Assembly (NCBI RefSeq): GCF_041821025.1
Contig: NZ_JBGUAY010000005.1
Location: forward strand, 396,664 to 460,663
Source: Egicoccus sp. AB-alg6-2
GTDB lineage: Bacteria > Actinomycetota > Nitriliruptoria > Nitriliruptorales > Nitriliruptoraceae
Length of the DNA: 64,000 nucleotides
Direction of reading: 5' to 3'
Part shown: positions 9,240 through 20,985 of the stretch, piece by piece
Layout: each line of letters opens with the position of its first letter
Position numbering within the stretch: position 1 is the stretch's first letter
Translations under genes and position numbers: made by a program
Notes under the pieces: generated by a model
Told to the model about the DNA's origin: nothing
The model's input: only the letters and a program-made list of their open reading frames with translations
The model's database searches: none

Positions 9240-10400
9240 GTGAACCTCCTCGATGTCCTGCTGGTGCTGCTGGTCCTGGTGGCCATCGGCGGTGGCCTGC
9301 GCCTGGGCTTCGTCGCCCGGGCGGCGTCGTGGCTCGGCCTCGGCGTCGGTGTGGCGCTGGCGACGTGGACCGTTCCGACCGCGCTCACCTTCGTCGAGGG
9401 TGGGCAGCCGGGTGTGCGCCTGTTCGTCGGACTGATCGTGCTGGCCATCACCGTGACCGTGATCGCCTCGCTGTTCCAGGCGGTCGGACTGCGGGCCAGA
9501 CGCACCATCGCCGCGACGCCGCTCTCGGGCCTGGACCGCGCGCTCGGGGCCGTGGCGGGCGCCGTCGCGATGGTGGCCGTGGTCTGGTTCCTGCTGCCCG
9601 CCGCGGCACAGGTGCCCGGCGAGGTGTCGCGGCAGGTGCGCTCGTCGACGCTGGCCGCGACGATCGAGCGTTCGACGCCCGAACCCCCCGACGCCGTCCG
9701 CGCGATGCGCAACCTGGTCGACACCAGCCGCTTCCCCGAGGTCTTCGCCGACCTGCAGCCGGCACCGGTCACGGGGCCGCCCCCCGAGGACATCCCGGTT
9801 CCGCAGGACATCGTCGACCGGGCGACGGCCGCAACGGTCAACGTCGAGGCCGACGGCTGCAACCGGCGCTACGAGGGCTCGGGCTTCGCCATCGCCGCGG
9901 ACACCGTGGTGACCAACGCCCACGTCGTGGCCGGCGCGGAGGACGTCGTCGTCAAGCGGCCCGACGGGGAACAGCGCTCGGCGACCGTGGTGGTGTTCGA
10001 CCCGGACCGGGACCTTGCGATCCTCGCCGTGCCCGAACTCGGACAGGACCCACTGTCCACCGCCCCGCCGGAGGTCGGCGCGGACGGCGCGGTCATCGGC
10101 TACCCGGGCGGCCAGGACACCCCGCGGGTCGCTCCCACCCGCGTGGACGACCAGCGCACCGCCGTCGGTCGTGACATCTACGGCCGGGACCGCACCGAGC
10201 GAGAGGTGCTGTTCCTCTCCTCCGCCCTCCAGCAGGGGGACTCGGGCTCGCCGGTCATCGACGTGGCCGGCAACGTCAACGGGGTCGTGTTCGCGATCAG
10301 CCCGGACAACCCCACCGTCGCGTTCGCGCTCGCCCTCAGTGAACTCGAGGCGATCGTCGCAGCGCCGCGCACGCCCGGCGAGACCGGCCCCTGCATCTGA
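9240..10400 (+). CDS. marP: MarP-like periplasmic serine protease (CvpA plus trypsin domains)
   Basis: A 386-residue protease matching the layout of mycobacterial MarP (Rv3671c), which is needed for acid and oxidative stress resistance. Four hydrophobic segments (about 4-26, 28-48, 62-84 and 100-122) make a CvpA-type membrane domain. An extracytoplasmic chymotrypsin-fold domain follows with H228 (TNAHVV), D258 (DRDLAIL) and S335 (QGDSGSP). Cys207 and Cys385 sit just before the protease core and at the very C-terminus, the same places as the regulatory disulfide of MarP (C214-C395). The GTG at 9240 appears leaderless. Function is inferred by homology of architecture. Confidence 0.85.
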   Translation: MNLLDVLLVLLVLVAIGGGLRLGFVARAASWLGLGVGVALATWTVPTALTFVEGGQPGVRLFVGLIVLAITVTVIASLFQAVGLRARRTIAATPLSGLDRALGAVAGAVAMVAVVWFLLPAAAQVPGEVSRQVRSSTLAATIERSTPEPPDAVRAMRNLVDTSRFPEVFADLQPAPVTGPPPEDIPVPQDIVDRATAATVNVEADGCNRRYEGSGFAIAADTVVTNAHVVAGAEDVVVKRPDGEQRSATVVVFDPDRDLAILAVPELGQDPLSTAPPEVGADGAVIGYPGGQDTPRVAPTRVDDQRTAVGRDIYGRDRTEREVLFLSSALQQGDSGSPVIDVAGNVNGVVFAISPDNPTVAFALALSELEAIVAAPRTPGETGPCI

Positions 10401-10434
10401 TCGGTGCCGTCGCGGCAGGACGGTCCGGTCGGTC

Positions 10435-10440
10435 TACGCT
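10435..10440 (+). promoter_or_regulatory. -10 box of a leaderless transcript (PPOX gene)
   Basis: TACGCT lies exactly 6 bases before the ATG at 10447, with no Shine-Dalgarno between. Confidence 0.5.
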
Positions 10441-10446
10441 GACGAC

Positions 10447-10917
10447 ATGAGCCCCACCTTCGCCACTGCCGACCGCGTCGATCGTGACGCGATGCTGGCC
10501 TTCGTCCGCCCGCGTCACCACGTGGTGTTGACCACCTTCCGCAGGGACGGCTCGCCACAGTCTTCGCCCGTGTCCGCGGGCGTCGACGCCCAGGGACGCC
10601 TGGTCGTGGCCACCTATCCCCAGCGCGCCAAGACCCGGAACCTGCGGCGCGACTCCCGTGCCAGCGCGGTCGTGCTCTCCGACGACTGGAACGGCCCGTG
10701 GGTCCAGCTCGACGGCCGCGTCGAGGTCCTGGACGTCCCCGAGGCGGTCGAACCACTGGTCGAGTACTTCCGGGCCATCTCCGGCGAACACCCCGACTGG
10801 GACGAGTACCGGCAGGCGATGGTGGGGCAGGGCAAGAGCCTGCTGCGGCTGACGATCGAGCGCTGGGGCCCGATCGCCACCGGCGGCTTCCCACCCGAGC
10901 TCGCCGAGCGCGACTGA
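10447..10917 (+). CDS. PPOX-class (F420/flavin-dependent) oxidoreductase
   Basis: A 156-residue split-barrel protein of the pyridoxamine-5'-phosphate-oxidase superfamily. Typical features are the opening helix with FVRPRHHVVLTTFRRDGSPQ, the strand pair around RLVVATYPQRAKTRNLRRD (phosphate-binding Lys/Arg), and GPWVQLDGRVEVLD. Actinobacterial proteins of this length and pattern are usually F420-dependent reductases or haem/flavin binders; the cofactor cannot be fixed from sequence alone. It sits 18 bases before a DJ-1/PfpI gene with which it is probably co-transcribed. Confidence 0.78.
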   Translation: MSPTFATADRVDRDAMLAFVRPRHHVVLTTFRRDGSPQSSPVSAGVDAQGRLVVATYPQRAKTRNLRRDSRASAVVLSDDWNGPWVQLDGRVEVLDVPEAVEPLVEYFRAISGEHPDWDEYRQAMVGQGKSLLRLTIERWGPIATGGFPPELAERD

Positions 10918-10935
10918 CGGCGTTACGAGGACCGC

Positions 10936-11553
10936 GTGACTCTGCACATCGCCCTGCTGCTGTTCGACGGCTGCGACCTGCTCGACGTCGGCGGGCCGTA
11001 CGAGGTCCTGCTGACGGCGAACCGACTGGCGGTGCGGGCGGGCGACGAGCCGCCGTTCGCGGTCACGACGGTGGCCGTCGACGACCGGCAGATGACCGCG
11101 TACGGGGGCCTGGGTCTGCGGGCCGAGGTGACGCTCGAGGACCTGGGACCGGTGGACGTGGTCGTGGTCCCCGGCCTCGTCGACGTCGCGGCCGGGACCG
11201 GGGACGCGCGGCTGGTCGAGGCCGTACGCGAGTTGGTCGCGGCCAGCGAGGTGGCGACCTCGGTGTGCACGGGATCGTTCCTGCTGGCGGCGGCGGGTGC
11301 GCTGCGGGACCGGCCCGCGACGACCCATCACGAGGACCTCGAGGCCCTCGGCCGGCGGCACGACGTCGGATCCGTGGTCGCCGGGCGCCGGTGGGTCGAC
11401 ACCGGCGAGGTGGTGACCGGAGCCGGGCTGTCCAGCGGCATCGCGCTCGGACTCCACCTCGTCGACCGGTTCGCCGGCCGGGATCTCGCCACGGCGACGG
11501 CCGCCCAGATCGAGCACGCCTGGGACCCCGAGGGCGCCGACCAGGTGGTCTGA
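10936..11553 (+). CDS. DJ-1/PfpI family protein (isonitrile hydratase-like)
   Basis: A 205-residue class-I glutamine-amidotransferase-fold protein. The nucleophile-elbow Cys is in the SVCTGSFLLAAAG segment (about residue 113), a conserved acidic residue sits in DVGGPYEVL near 24, and DLATATAAQIEHAW near the C-terminus is usual for the AraC-N/InhA-like subfamily. Members hydrate isonitriles or detoxify carbonyl-modified molecules; no DNA-binding HTH is attached. The GTG start has an ACGAGG Shine-Dalgarno. It follows the PPOX gene closely and converges on the next gene. Confidence 0.78.
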   Translation: MTLHIALLLFDGCDLLDVGGPYEVLLTANRLAVRAGDEPPFAVTTVAVDDRQMTAYGGLGLRAEVTLEDLGPVDVVVVPGLVDVAAGTGDARLVEAVRELVAASEVATSVCTGSFLLAAAGALRDRPATTHHEDLEALGRRHDVGSVVAGRRWVDTGEVVTGAGLSSGIALGLHLVDRFAGRDLATATAAQIEHAWDPEGADQVV

Positions 11554-11562
11554 CCGGTCCCG

Positions 11563-11985
11563 CTACGCCAGGCCCGCCCGCACCCGGAGGAGTTGCGCGA
11601 AGCCGTTGGGGTCGGCGACGGTCACGGTCATACCGGGATGGGGCAGCCGGTCGCGGCCGGCCAGTGCACCGACCGGCTCGTGGAAACGGACGCACACTCC
11701 CGCCCGGGTGTTGGTCCCGAAGGTGACGCCGCGGTCGGCCAGCGAGAGGTGGGGGCCGACGACCCGGTGGGCGCGGTAGGGGCCGCCGACCGTGACGTCC
11801 GCGACGTTGTCGAGGGTGGTCGTCAACAGCCAGGGGCCGAACCGGGCCCGGAGCACGCCCTGCGGGCCGCGACCGACCACGACCTGTGCGGTGGAAGGCG
11901 TCACGCCCGCCAGCCGGAGCAACGGCTGGTAACGACGGTCGAACTCGAAGTCGAATGCCTGCAGGGCACCAGCGTGGTCGGCCAT
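11563..11985 (-). CDS. Conserved protein of unknown function (140 aa)
   Basis: A 140-residue soluble protein, not assigned to a function. It is predicted mostly beta: repeated short strands with [38 protein letters not shown] and GVCVRFHEP. There is no signal peptide or metal motif. The ATG at 11985 has a GAGGAG Shine-Dalgarno 6 bases upstream. It is divergent from typA and convergent with the PfpI gene. Similar actinobacterial proteins are simply annotated as hypothetical. Confidence 0.65.
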   Translation of the reverse strand: MADHAGALQAFDFEFDRRYQPLLRLAGVTPSTAQVVVGRGPQGVLRARFGPWLLTTTLDNVADVTVGGPYRAHRVVGPHLSLADRGVTFGTNTRAGVCVRFHEPVGALAGRDRLPHPGMTVTVADPNGFAQLLRVRAGLA

Positions 11986-12081
11986 CACGGGCTCCTCGTC
12001 GCGTCGCTGCCGTGGGTACCGGCCGGCGTCGCTGCGCGTGGGCCGCTGCCTCGTCCGCCGGTCCGCCTCCTCAGACGCCGG

Positions 12082-12087
12082 TACGCT
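12082..12087 (+). promoter_or_regulatory. Predicted -10 box for typA
   Basis: TACGCT about 72 bases before the typA GTG, implying a leader of roughly 60 bases. No firm -35 was seen. Confidence 0.3.
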
Positions 12088-12159
12088 GGAACGTCCCCCT
12101 TCGCGCGTCCGTCCGGCGCCCGGGGCTCCACCCCTTCCTCGAACGCTCGGGTTCTCGCT

Positions 12160-14016
<1,857 letters not shown>

Positions 14017-14024
14017 ACCGGGGG

Positions 14025-14711
14025 TCAGACGCTGCCCTCGCTTCCCTCGTAGTCGAAACCGCCCAGCGGGTCGTCCCGGGTCGGCAGCTGCAGGATCTCG
14101 GGCACGAGCTCCTCGGCGAACGTGTCGTGGCGCTCGTGGATCGCGCGCAGCGGATCGTCCGCGTCGTCGATGCGCAGGTCCCAGAGCGGATACAGCTCCG
14201 TGCCCATGACGACGACCGTCGCGGAGCGGTGCCCCATGGTGTCGCCACCGGCGTCCTCGCCCGCGTCCAGGGCGGCGAGCAGACGCTCGACCAGGGGTTG
14301 CCCCTCGCTGGACAAAAACGCCTCGACGGCCCGGTCGACCACCTCGGGTCCGGCGAGCCGGTTGCCCTGACAGGCGTAGTTCGGACCGGTGCGGTGCCCC
14401 TTCCAGTCCTCGGGCAACGACCCCGTGAAACTGCCCGCACGGCCCTTCGCGTCCACGAGGCCGAACTGTCGTCCTTCGCGTCCGGGATCGGCGGCGACGA
14501 GCCGCTCGACCGCCTCGTCGGCGGCCACGCCCTCGGCCAGGAGCTCCAAGCCGTCGAAGGCCAGGTACGGGTTCATCATCGCCTGCGACGCGGCCGCACC
14601 CGTCCGGGCCCGGGCATGCGCCACGAGTTTGCCGACACCGGGCATCGCGGTCATGGCGCCGACGCCGATGTGGCCGCTGTCGGGGTCGAGGGCGACGAGC
14701 GAGAAGGTCAC
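14025..14711 (-). CDS. DUF1028 family Ntn-hydrolase-like protein
   Basis: A 228-residue protein of the DUF1028 family (Ntn-hydrolase-like fold, biochemical role unsettled). It starts TFSLVALDPDSGHIGVGAMTAM and has the family's internal YACQGNRLAG segment and the Gly/Asp-rich LLAALDAGEDAGGD stretch, where a basic residue commonly follows. The GTG at 14711 has an AGGAA Shine-Dalgarno. Convergent with typA, with only 8 bases between stops, and divergent from the proline catabolism operon. Confidence 0.82.
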   Translation of the reverse strand: MTFSLVALDPDSGHIGVGAMTAMPGVGKLVAHARARTGAAASQAMMNPYLAFDGLELLAEGVAADEAVERLVAADPGREGRQFGLVDAKGRAGSFTGSLPEDWKGHRTGPNYACQGNRLAGPEVVDRAVEAFLSSEGQPLVERLLAALDAGEDAGGDTMGHRSATVVVMGTELYPLWDLRIDDADDPLRAIHERHDTFAEELVPEILQLPTRDDPLGGFDYEGSEGSV

Positions 14712-14803
14712 GCGGGGTTCCTGTCCTGACGGGGAGAATCGGTCCGCCAAGGTGCCGTCCGAGCGGCGGTCCGGCGCCCCATCGACCCCGTCCTTCGTCG
14801 CGC

Positions 14804-14809
14804 TACCGT
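14804..14809 (+). promoter_or_regulatory. Predicted -10 box for the proline catabolism operon
   Basis: TACCGT, with a predicted start of transcription near 14816 and a GGAGGAG Shine-Dalgarno before the ATG at 14841. Confidence 0.4.
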
Positions 14810-14840
14810 CCCCGGGGTGGAACGGCGGAGGAGCGCGAGC

Positions 14841-15760
14841 ATGTTGCGATGGATGCTGCTGCGGGCGGCGGGCGACGAGCGCCTGGCGCGCTGGGCGGCG
14901 GCGAGTCCGACGGTGCGTCCGGTCGTCGACCGCTACATCGCCGGTGACACCCTGGGCGCCGGGCTGAAGGCTGCGCGCGGCCTCGCCGACGCCGGCATGG
15001 CGGTCACGCTCGACCACGTCGGCGAGTACATCACCGACGCGTCCCAGGCCGACGAGGCGGCACAGGTCTACCGCGAGGTGCTGTCGCAGGTCGCCGCCGA
15101 GGACCTGCCGGCCGGCATCAGCGTGAAGCCGACCCAGCTCGGCCTGTTGCTCGAGCGCGACCGCTGCGAGAAGTTGGTCGCCGACCTCGCGCAGCGCGCC
15201 GCGGACGCCGCCGTCCACGTCACCCTCGACATGGAGGACCACCCCGTCACCGAGGCGACGGTGGCGCTGGTGGAACAGGCCCATGCCGCCGGCGCGACCA
15301 ATGTCGGTTGCGCCATCCAAGCGGCGCTGCACCGCACCCCCGACGACGTCCGGCGGCTGACCCGGCTCGGCGCCAGCATCCGCCTGTGCAAGGGCGCCTA
15401 CGCCGAGCCCGTGCACGTCGCCTGGCAGCGTCGGGTGGAGGTCGACCGGGCCTACCTGGAAGCGGCACGCCACCTGCTCCGGGAAGCCGACTATCCGCGC
15501 TTCGCCACCCACGACCACCGTCTGGTCGCGGCCATCAAACGCGAGGCGGCCCACCTCGGGCGGCCCCGCGACAGCTACGAGTTCCAGATGTTGTTCGGTG
15601 TCCGTGCCGACATGCAGCGCGCACTGGTCGCCGATGGCTACCGGCTGTGCGTCTACGTTCCGTTCGGGACCGAGTGGTTCCCGTACTTCACCCGCCGGCT
15701 CGCAGAACGCCCGGCGAATCTGGCGTTCTTCCTGCGCGCCCTCACCAGTGGAGATCAGCG

Positions 15761-15764
<4 letters not shown>
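14841..15764 (+). CDS. Proline dehydrogenase (monofunctional, PutB/PruB type)
   Basis: A 307-residue FAD-dependent proline dehydrogenase that oxidises L-proline to delta-1-pyrroline-5-carboxylate and passes electrons to quinone. The length equals the short monofunctional bacterial enzymes. Characteristic pieces are TLDHVGEYI, GISVKPTQLG, VTLDMEDH, RLCKGAYAEP (near residue 190), FATHDHRL and YEFQMLFGVR, which build the FAD- and proline-binding barrel. The ATG at 14841 has a GGAGGAG Shine-Dalgarno 7 bases upstream. Its stop overlaps the P5C dehydrogenase start (ATGA), so the two steps are made together. Confidence 0.93.
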
Positions 15765-17386
<1,622 letters not shown>

Positions 17387-17400
17387 GCGGCAGCGGGCCA

Positions 17401-17436
17401 TGGCCGGACGGCGGCGGAGGGTGGACCGTCCGGCCA
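17401..17436 (+). terminator. Hairpin after the proline catabolism operon
   Basis: An 11-bp perfect stem (TGGCCGGACGG/CCGTCCGGCCA) with a 14-base loop, 15 bases after the P5C dehydrogenase stop. No U-tract. Confidence 0.55.
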
Positions 17437-17511
17437 CGGCACCACCCGAACGACCGCACCCGGACCTGCCGTCGACACGTCACCTTGGCCGTCATCCACC
17501 CGGAGGTCATC

Positions 17512-17949
17512 GTGGCCGAAGTCGCCCGCATCATCCCGGCGTCGCGTGACGCGGTCTTCGCCGCGCTCGCCGAGCCGGACACCTACCCGCGCTGGGTCGT
17601 CGGCGCCCAGCGGATCCGTGCCGTCGAGGGGAACTGGCCGGCTCCCGGCGCGACCTTCCATCACGTCGTAGGCGCGTTCCCGCTGCGGCTGCGCGACTCG
17701 ACCTCGGTGCTCGAGTGCGCCGAGGGACGGCTGCTGGTGCTCGAGGCCCGAGCCCGCCCGATGGGTCGTGCCCGCGTCGAGCTGCACCTCGAGGAGGTAC
17801 CGGGGGGCACCCGGGTGCGCATGGTCGAGTTCCCGACCTCGGGACCGGCGAGATTCGCGCCCGATCTGGTACTCGCACCCTCGATCCGGCGGCGCAACCA
17901 CGTCTCGCTGGAACGCCTCGAGGCGGTGGTGACGGGGAGCAGCGACTGA
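17512..17949 (+). CDS. SRPBCC (START-like) family protein
   Basis: A 145-residue protein of the SRPBCC/polyketide-cyclase-like lipid-binding fold. It begins AEVARIIPASRDAVFAAL followed by DTYPRWVVGAQRIRAVEG, the classic SRPBCC entry helix, and alternates strands to a long C-terminal helix. The ligand is unknown. A GTG at 17512 with GGAGG 5 bases upstream is preferred over a TTG at 17485. Convergent with the DUF456 gene, 4 bases apart. Confidence 0.8.
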   Translation: MAEVARIIPASRDAVFAALAEPDTYPRWVVGAQRIRAVEGNWPAPGATFHHVVGAFPLRLRDSTSVLECAEGRLLVLEARARPMGRARVELHLEEVPGGTRVRMVEFPTSGPARFAPDLVLAPSIRRRNHVSLERLEAVVTGSSD

Positions 17950-17953
17950 CCCG

Positions 17954-18439
17954 TCAGCGGAGCACTGCGGCGATCGCCCACACCGCGATCATGACGATGC
18001 CGACGACCAGCTCGACGATCACGCCGATCCCGTAGGCCCGTGCCACGCCCGCCAGCGACCGCCAGGCGGGTTGCCAGTCCCCGAGGCGGTCGCGCTCGGC
18101 GACCAGCAGTCCGACGGCCGCCCCGAGCAGGAAGCCGACGATGGGGACGACGAAGAACCCGACGACGGCACCGACCGCCGCGGAAACCAGCGAGCGCATG
18201 GGCACCCCACCACGGCGGCCGTGACGGGCCGGCAGCCACACGGTGGCGGCCGTACCGACGGCGAACAGCACGCTGAGCACGCCCGCGACGGCCCAGCCGG
18301 CCGCGTCGGTGCCCGCCAGCAGCGTGCTGCCCACGGCCGCCCCCCACACCAGCAGCAGGCCGGGCAGGACGGGAACGACCACCCCGATCATGCCGACGAG
18401 CATCACCGCGAGGGCCAGCGCGGCCACGGACGGGTCCAT
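17954..18439 (-). CDS. DUF456 family membrane protein
   Basis: A 161-residue integral membrane protein with about four to five transmembrane segments, matching the DUF456 family: VGMIGVVVPVLPGLLLVW at the N-terminus, a RHGRRGGVPMRS basic loop near residue 75, then the Gly-rich VGAVVGFFVVPIVGFLLGA helix and the RDRLGDWQPAWRSLAGV loop. Function is unknown. The ATG at 18439 has an AGGAGA Shine-Dalgarno. It is the gene just downstream of tRNA-Met on the same strand. Confidence 0.82.
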   Translation of the reverse strand: MDPSVAALALAVMLVGMIGVVVPVLPGLLLVWGAAVGSTLLAGTDAAGWAVAGVLSVLFAVGTAATVWLPARHGRRGGVPMRSLVSAAVGAVVGFFVVPIVGFLLGAAVGLLVAERDRLGDWQPAWRSLAGVARAYGIGVIVELVVGIVMIAVWAIAAVLR

Positions 18440-18485
18440 GTGCGTCGTCTCCTGCTCCCCCGGGCGCCGGTCCGGCGACACCTCG

Positions 18486-18559
18486 TGGGCCGGGCGGGGC
18501 TCGAACCCGCGACCAAACGATTATGAGTCGTCTGCTCTGACCAGCTGAGCTACCGGCCC
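18486..18559 (-). tRNA. tRNA-Met (CAT anticodon)
   Basis: A 74-base cloverleaf with a 7-bp acceptor (GGGCCGG/CCGGCCC), D-arm AGCTCAGCTGGTCAGAGC, anticodon loop CTCATAA with anticodon CAT, and T-arm GCGGGTTCGAGCCCCGC. CCA is not encoded. The CAT anticodon could also belong to tRNA-Ile2 (lysidine-modified); the first acceptor pair is G-C rather than the C-A mismatch of an initiator, so elongator Met is preferred. Confidence 0.9.
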
Positions 18560-18571
18560 GCGAAGGACGCG

Positions 18572-18577
18572 AGGGTA
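18572..18577 (-). promoter_or_regulatory. Predicted -10 box for tRNA-Met
   Basis: TACCCT ends 12 bases before the mature 5' end of the tRNA. A CTGACC -35-like element lies 16 bases further upstream, at the end of the SLH-protein gene. Confidence 0.4.
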
Positions 18578-18595
18578 GTCCCCGGTGCCAGCGGG

Positions 18596-19336
18596 TCAGG
18601 GCACCTCACCGAAGGGCGCGGTGGTCGCGGCCAGCGTCGCCTCGGCACGGGTCGCGGCTGGCGCGCCGTCGACGAAGACGGCGACGCGGTACTCCTCGGT
18701 GCTGCCCGACGGCAGGGTGGTGGCCCAGGTCACCGGCAGCGCCACGCTGCTGGTGCCGCTGGCGCCGGCCTGGCCGGTCAGGATCGACCACGAGGAGGGG
18801 CCCTGGCGGTCGTCACTCGCGCGGAAGACGAACGCCTCGACCTCGCACGGACACGAGCTCGCTCCCTGGTCGGTGAAGACGGTCACCGACCCCTGCAGGA
18901 CGACGTAGCCGGAACCACCGCGCTCACCGGTGGCATCCACCGTCACAGTGACCGGGACGCCGCTGCCTGCGCTGAGCGTGGTGGTGCTGTGGTCGGCCGT
19001 CACCCGCGGCAGCCCGCGGGTGAGGAAGGTCGCCATCTGGCCGCGGTTGACGGCGTTGCCGGCGCAGTAGCGGTCGGTGGTGCAGCCCGCGGTGATCCCG
19101 GAACCGGCGAGTTCACCGATCGCGGCGTGGTGGGTGCTGTTGGCGGGCACGTCGGTGAACACGTGGCTGGCCGCGGCCGGGACGGCGACCGCGAGGATGG
19201 CGAGCGAGAGCACGAGCAGCAGGCTGCGGCGGCGGGTCGTCAGCATGGGGGAACGCCTTTCGCGGTCGGATTCGGTCGAGGCGACCGACGAGGTGGCGGG
19301 ACGGCCCGAGCGGGAGGTGGAGGACGACGGATTCAT
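18596..19336 (-). CDS. Secreted SLH-domain protein, last gene of the MauA-like operon
   Basis: A 246-residue exported protein. A signal peptide (TTRRRSLLLVLSLAILAVAVPAAAS) is followed by one S-layer homology module (HVFTDVPANSTHHAAIGELAG to NRGQMATFLTRGL), then about 130 residues of beta-rich domain with a CPC pair near residue 165. The ATG at 19336 overlaps the MauA-like stop (ATGA), has GGAG 6 bases upstream, and the first 31 codons show strong GC3, so I use it. The inner ATG at 19246 would give a more conventional signal peptide and is the main alternative. The SLH module suggests attachment to a cell-wall polymer. Confidence 0.75.
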   Translation of the reverse strand: MNPSSSTSRSGRPATSSVASTESDRERRSPMLTTRRRSLLLVLSLAILAVAVPAAASHVFTDVPANSTHHAAIGELAGSGITAGCTTDRYCAGNAVNRGQMATFLTRGLPRVTADHSTTTLSAGSGVPVTVTVDATGERGGSGYVVLQGSVTVFTDQGASSCPCEVEAFVFRASDDRQGPSSWSILTGQAGASGTSSVALPVTWATTLPSGSTEEYRVAVFVDGAPAATRAEATLAATTAPFGEVP

Positions 19337-20985
19337 GACAGCTCCGAGGCGCGTCGGGGCGTACGGGGAGCGGTTCCGTCCGGACCGCTGCCGTCGACCG
19401 CACGCGCCGGGCGCGGCGACCGGCGCGTCAGACGCTGCACGGCACCGTTGCGGTCGATGACGATCGCGCCGCCGACGAACGATGCCCGCTGCTGCCCGTT
19501 CGCGACGCGGACCACGTCGCTGGTGGGAAGCCCGAGCGCGCCGGCAGGACCGCCGGCCTCGTCGTAGGCGGCCAGGATCGGTCCGGACAGTACGCGGGCC
19601 CCGGTCCCTGGGCCGACGAAGATCGCCCCGCGTTCGAGGTCGAGGCGACGGCCGCCTCCGACCGCGCGTGGTCTGCCGGCCGGTCGACCGAGCGTGCCGC
19701 CAGGGCCGCCCTCCTCGAGGTAGCGGGCCGCGAGGTCGTCGCCGACGGCGACCAACCCGTCGCCGCCGGACGCGACCACGATGCCGCGTTCGAACCGCTG
19801 CAGGCGGACCCCACCGGAGCTTTCCTCCTCGGCGACGGGCAGCCCCACCGCGTCGGGCGATCCGGCCGCGGGTACCCGGGCGGCGGCGAGCACGTCGGCG
19901 GCCACCTGCACGACCGGTCCGCCCGCCGCCTGTGCCACCGTGACGTGCTCGAACGTGACGACCTGGCCGCCACCGGTGCGACTCGTGCCGGTCGGGTAGC
20001 CCCAGGCGCCGGTGGGCCCGCCGGCGGCACGGAACCGTTCGTCGATGGCGCCGAGCACCGGCTGGGGCGTGGCCGAGCGGGTACGGAGGTAGATCGTCCC
20101 GCCCTGGTAGCGGACGTGCAGGCCGGCGCCGTCGCCGACGGCCGTCACCTCGGTCAGCGGGTACGCCAACGCGGACGTGTCACCACCGAGTGAGCGATGG
20201 GTGGCATCGATCGCGCCGTAGACCGCGAGCGCACCGGTTGCCGAGCGGTAGAAGATCGAGCCGTTCTCGTACCGGCGGTACCGGCCTCCGGCGGCGCCGG
20301 CACGTTCGGGCGTGGTTGCGCGTCCGAGGATCGAGCCCGACTGCCCCAGGTCCTGGTAGCGGAGGTCGATGTGCGTGGCGTTGCTGCCGGGCAGACACGT
20401 CGAGTTGTGGCTCCGTGTGCGGTTGTCGACCCGCAACGTGCGGTTGCACGAGGCGTCCCACTCCCAGGGGGTCATGCAGGTGACGACGCGGCAGACCACC
20501 TCGGTGACGCCGGCGACCTGGGTGTTGCACTGCCCGTAGCGGAAGTTGTTGCAGCAGACCCGTCGCTGGTCGCAGGTGCCGTCGGCGCATCGGCACGAAC
20601 ACGACGCGGACGGGCTGCGGTTGCAGTCGATCACGTAGCGGGCGCGCCCCATGCAGTACGGGGAATCGTCGATCCGCCACCATCCCGCGGCGTACGAACC
20701 CGGTGGGCAGGTGTTGGCGCCGTTGTTGACCGTGCAGCAGAAGGCGGTCCAGCCGCTCGAGCACGACGCGCCGGTGCCACACACCTGCGCGTACGCGCTG
20801 CCGGGCTTGAGCGCGTAACGGATGGGGTCGACCGCCAGGGCGGAGCCGACGACCGCGACCCGGCCGAGGAAGCGCCGGCGCGAAAGGCCCCGACCGGCGA
20901 GGGCACGTCCGAGACGGTCGACGACCCGGACGCTGATGGGACCCGTGTCTTCCGGTGACGCCTGCGGCTCCGTTGCGATGGTCAT
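19333..20985 (-). CDS. Tat-exported MauA-like cysteine-rich protein fused to LGFP repeats
   Basis: A 550-residue protein. A twin-arginine leader (SRRRFL at residues 35-40) precedes a domain (about 66-185) resembling the methylamine dehydrogenase light chain MauA: C-x5-C, then CC, NTCPPG, GWW, RYVIDC, CSC and VVC in the right order, 18 Cys in all. In MauA two Trp form the tryptophan tryptophylquinone cofactor. The first matches W102/W103 here, but the site before C153 that should be the second Trp is Gln152, so TTQ should not form. Residues about 220-500 are LGFP repeats (GAID...GG...YP units), found in actinobacterial cell-wall proteins. It is coupled by ATGA overlaps to the genes on both sides. 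Function unknown. Confidence 0.82.
   Translation of the reverse strand: MTIATEPQASPEDTGPISVRVVDRLGRALAGRGLSRRRFLGRVAVVGSALAVDPIRYALKPGSAYAQVCGTGASCSSGWTAFCCTVNNGANTCPPGSYAAGWWRIDDSPYCMGRARYVIDCNRSPSASCSCRCADGTCDQRRVCCNNFRYGQCNTQVAGVTEVVCRVVTCMTPWEWDASCNRTLRVDNRTRSHNSTCLPGSNATHIDLRYQDLGQSGSILGRATTPERAGAAGGRYRRYENGSIFYRSATGALAVYGAIDATHRSLGGDTSALAYPLTEVTAVGDGAGLHVRYQGGTIYLRTRSATPQPVLGAIDERFRAAGGPTGAWGYPTGTSRTGGGQVVTFEHVTVAQAAGGPVVQVAADVLAAARVPAAGSPDAVGLPVAEEESSGGVRLQRFERGIVVASGGDGLVAVGDDLAARYLEEGGPGGTLGRPAGRPRAVGGGRRLDLERGAIFVGPGTGARVLSGPILAAYDEAGGPAGALGLPTSDVVRVANGQQRASFVGGAIVIDRNGAVQRLTRRSPRPARAVDGSGPDGTAPRTPRRASELS

Noticed and set aside
18486..18559. tRNA-Ile2 (lysidine-modified CAT)
   Set aside because: Cannot be fully excluded, but the arms look like elongator Met; an initiator was rejected because the first acceptor pair is G-C, without the C-A mismatch.
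19333..20985. Functional methylamine dehydrogenase light chain (mauA)
   Set aside because: No MauB or MauG in the window, LGFP repeats are fused on, and the second TTQ tryptophan appears replaced by Gln; I call it MauA-like only.
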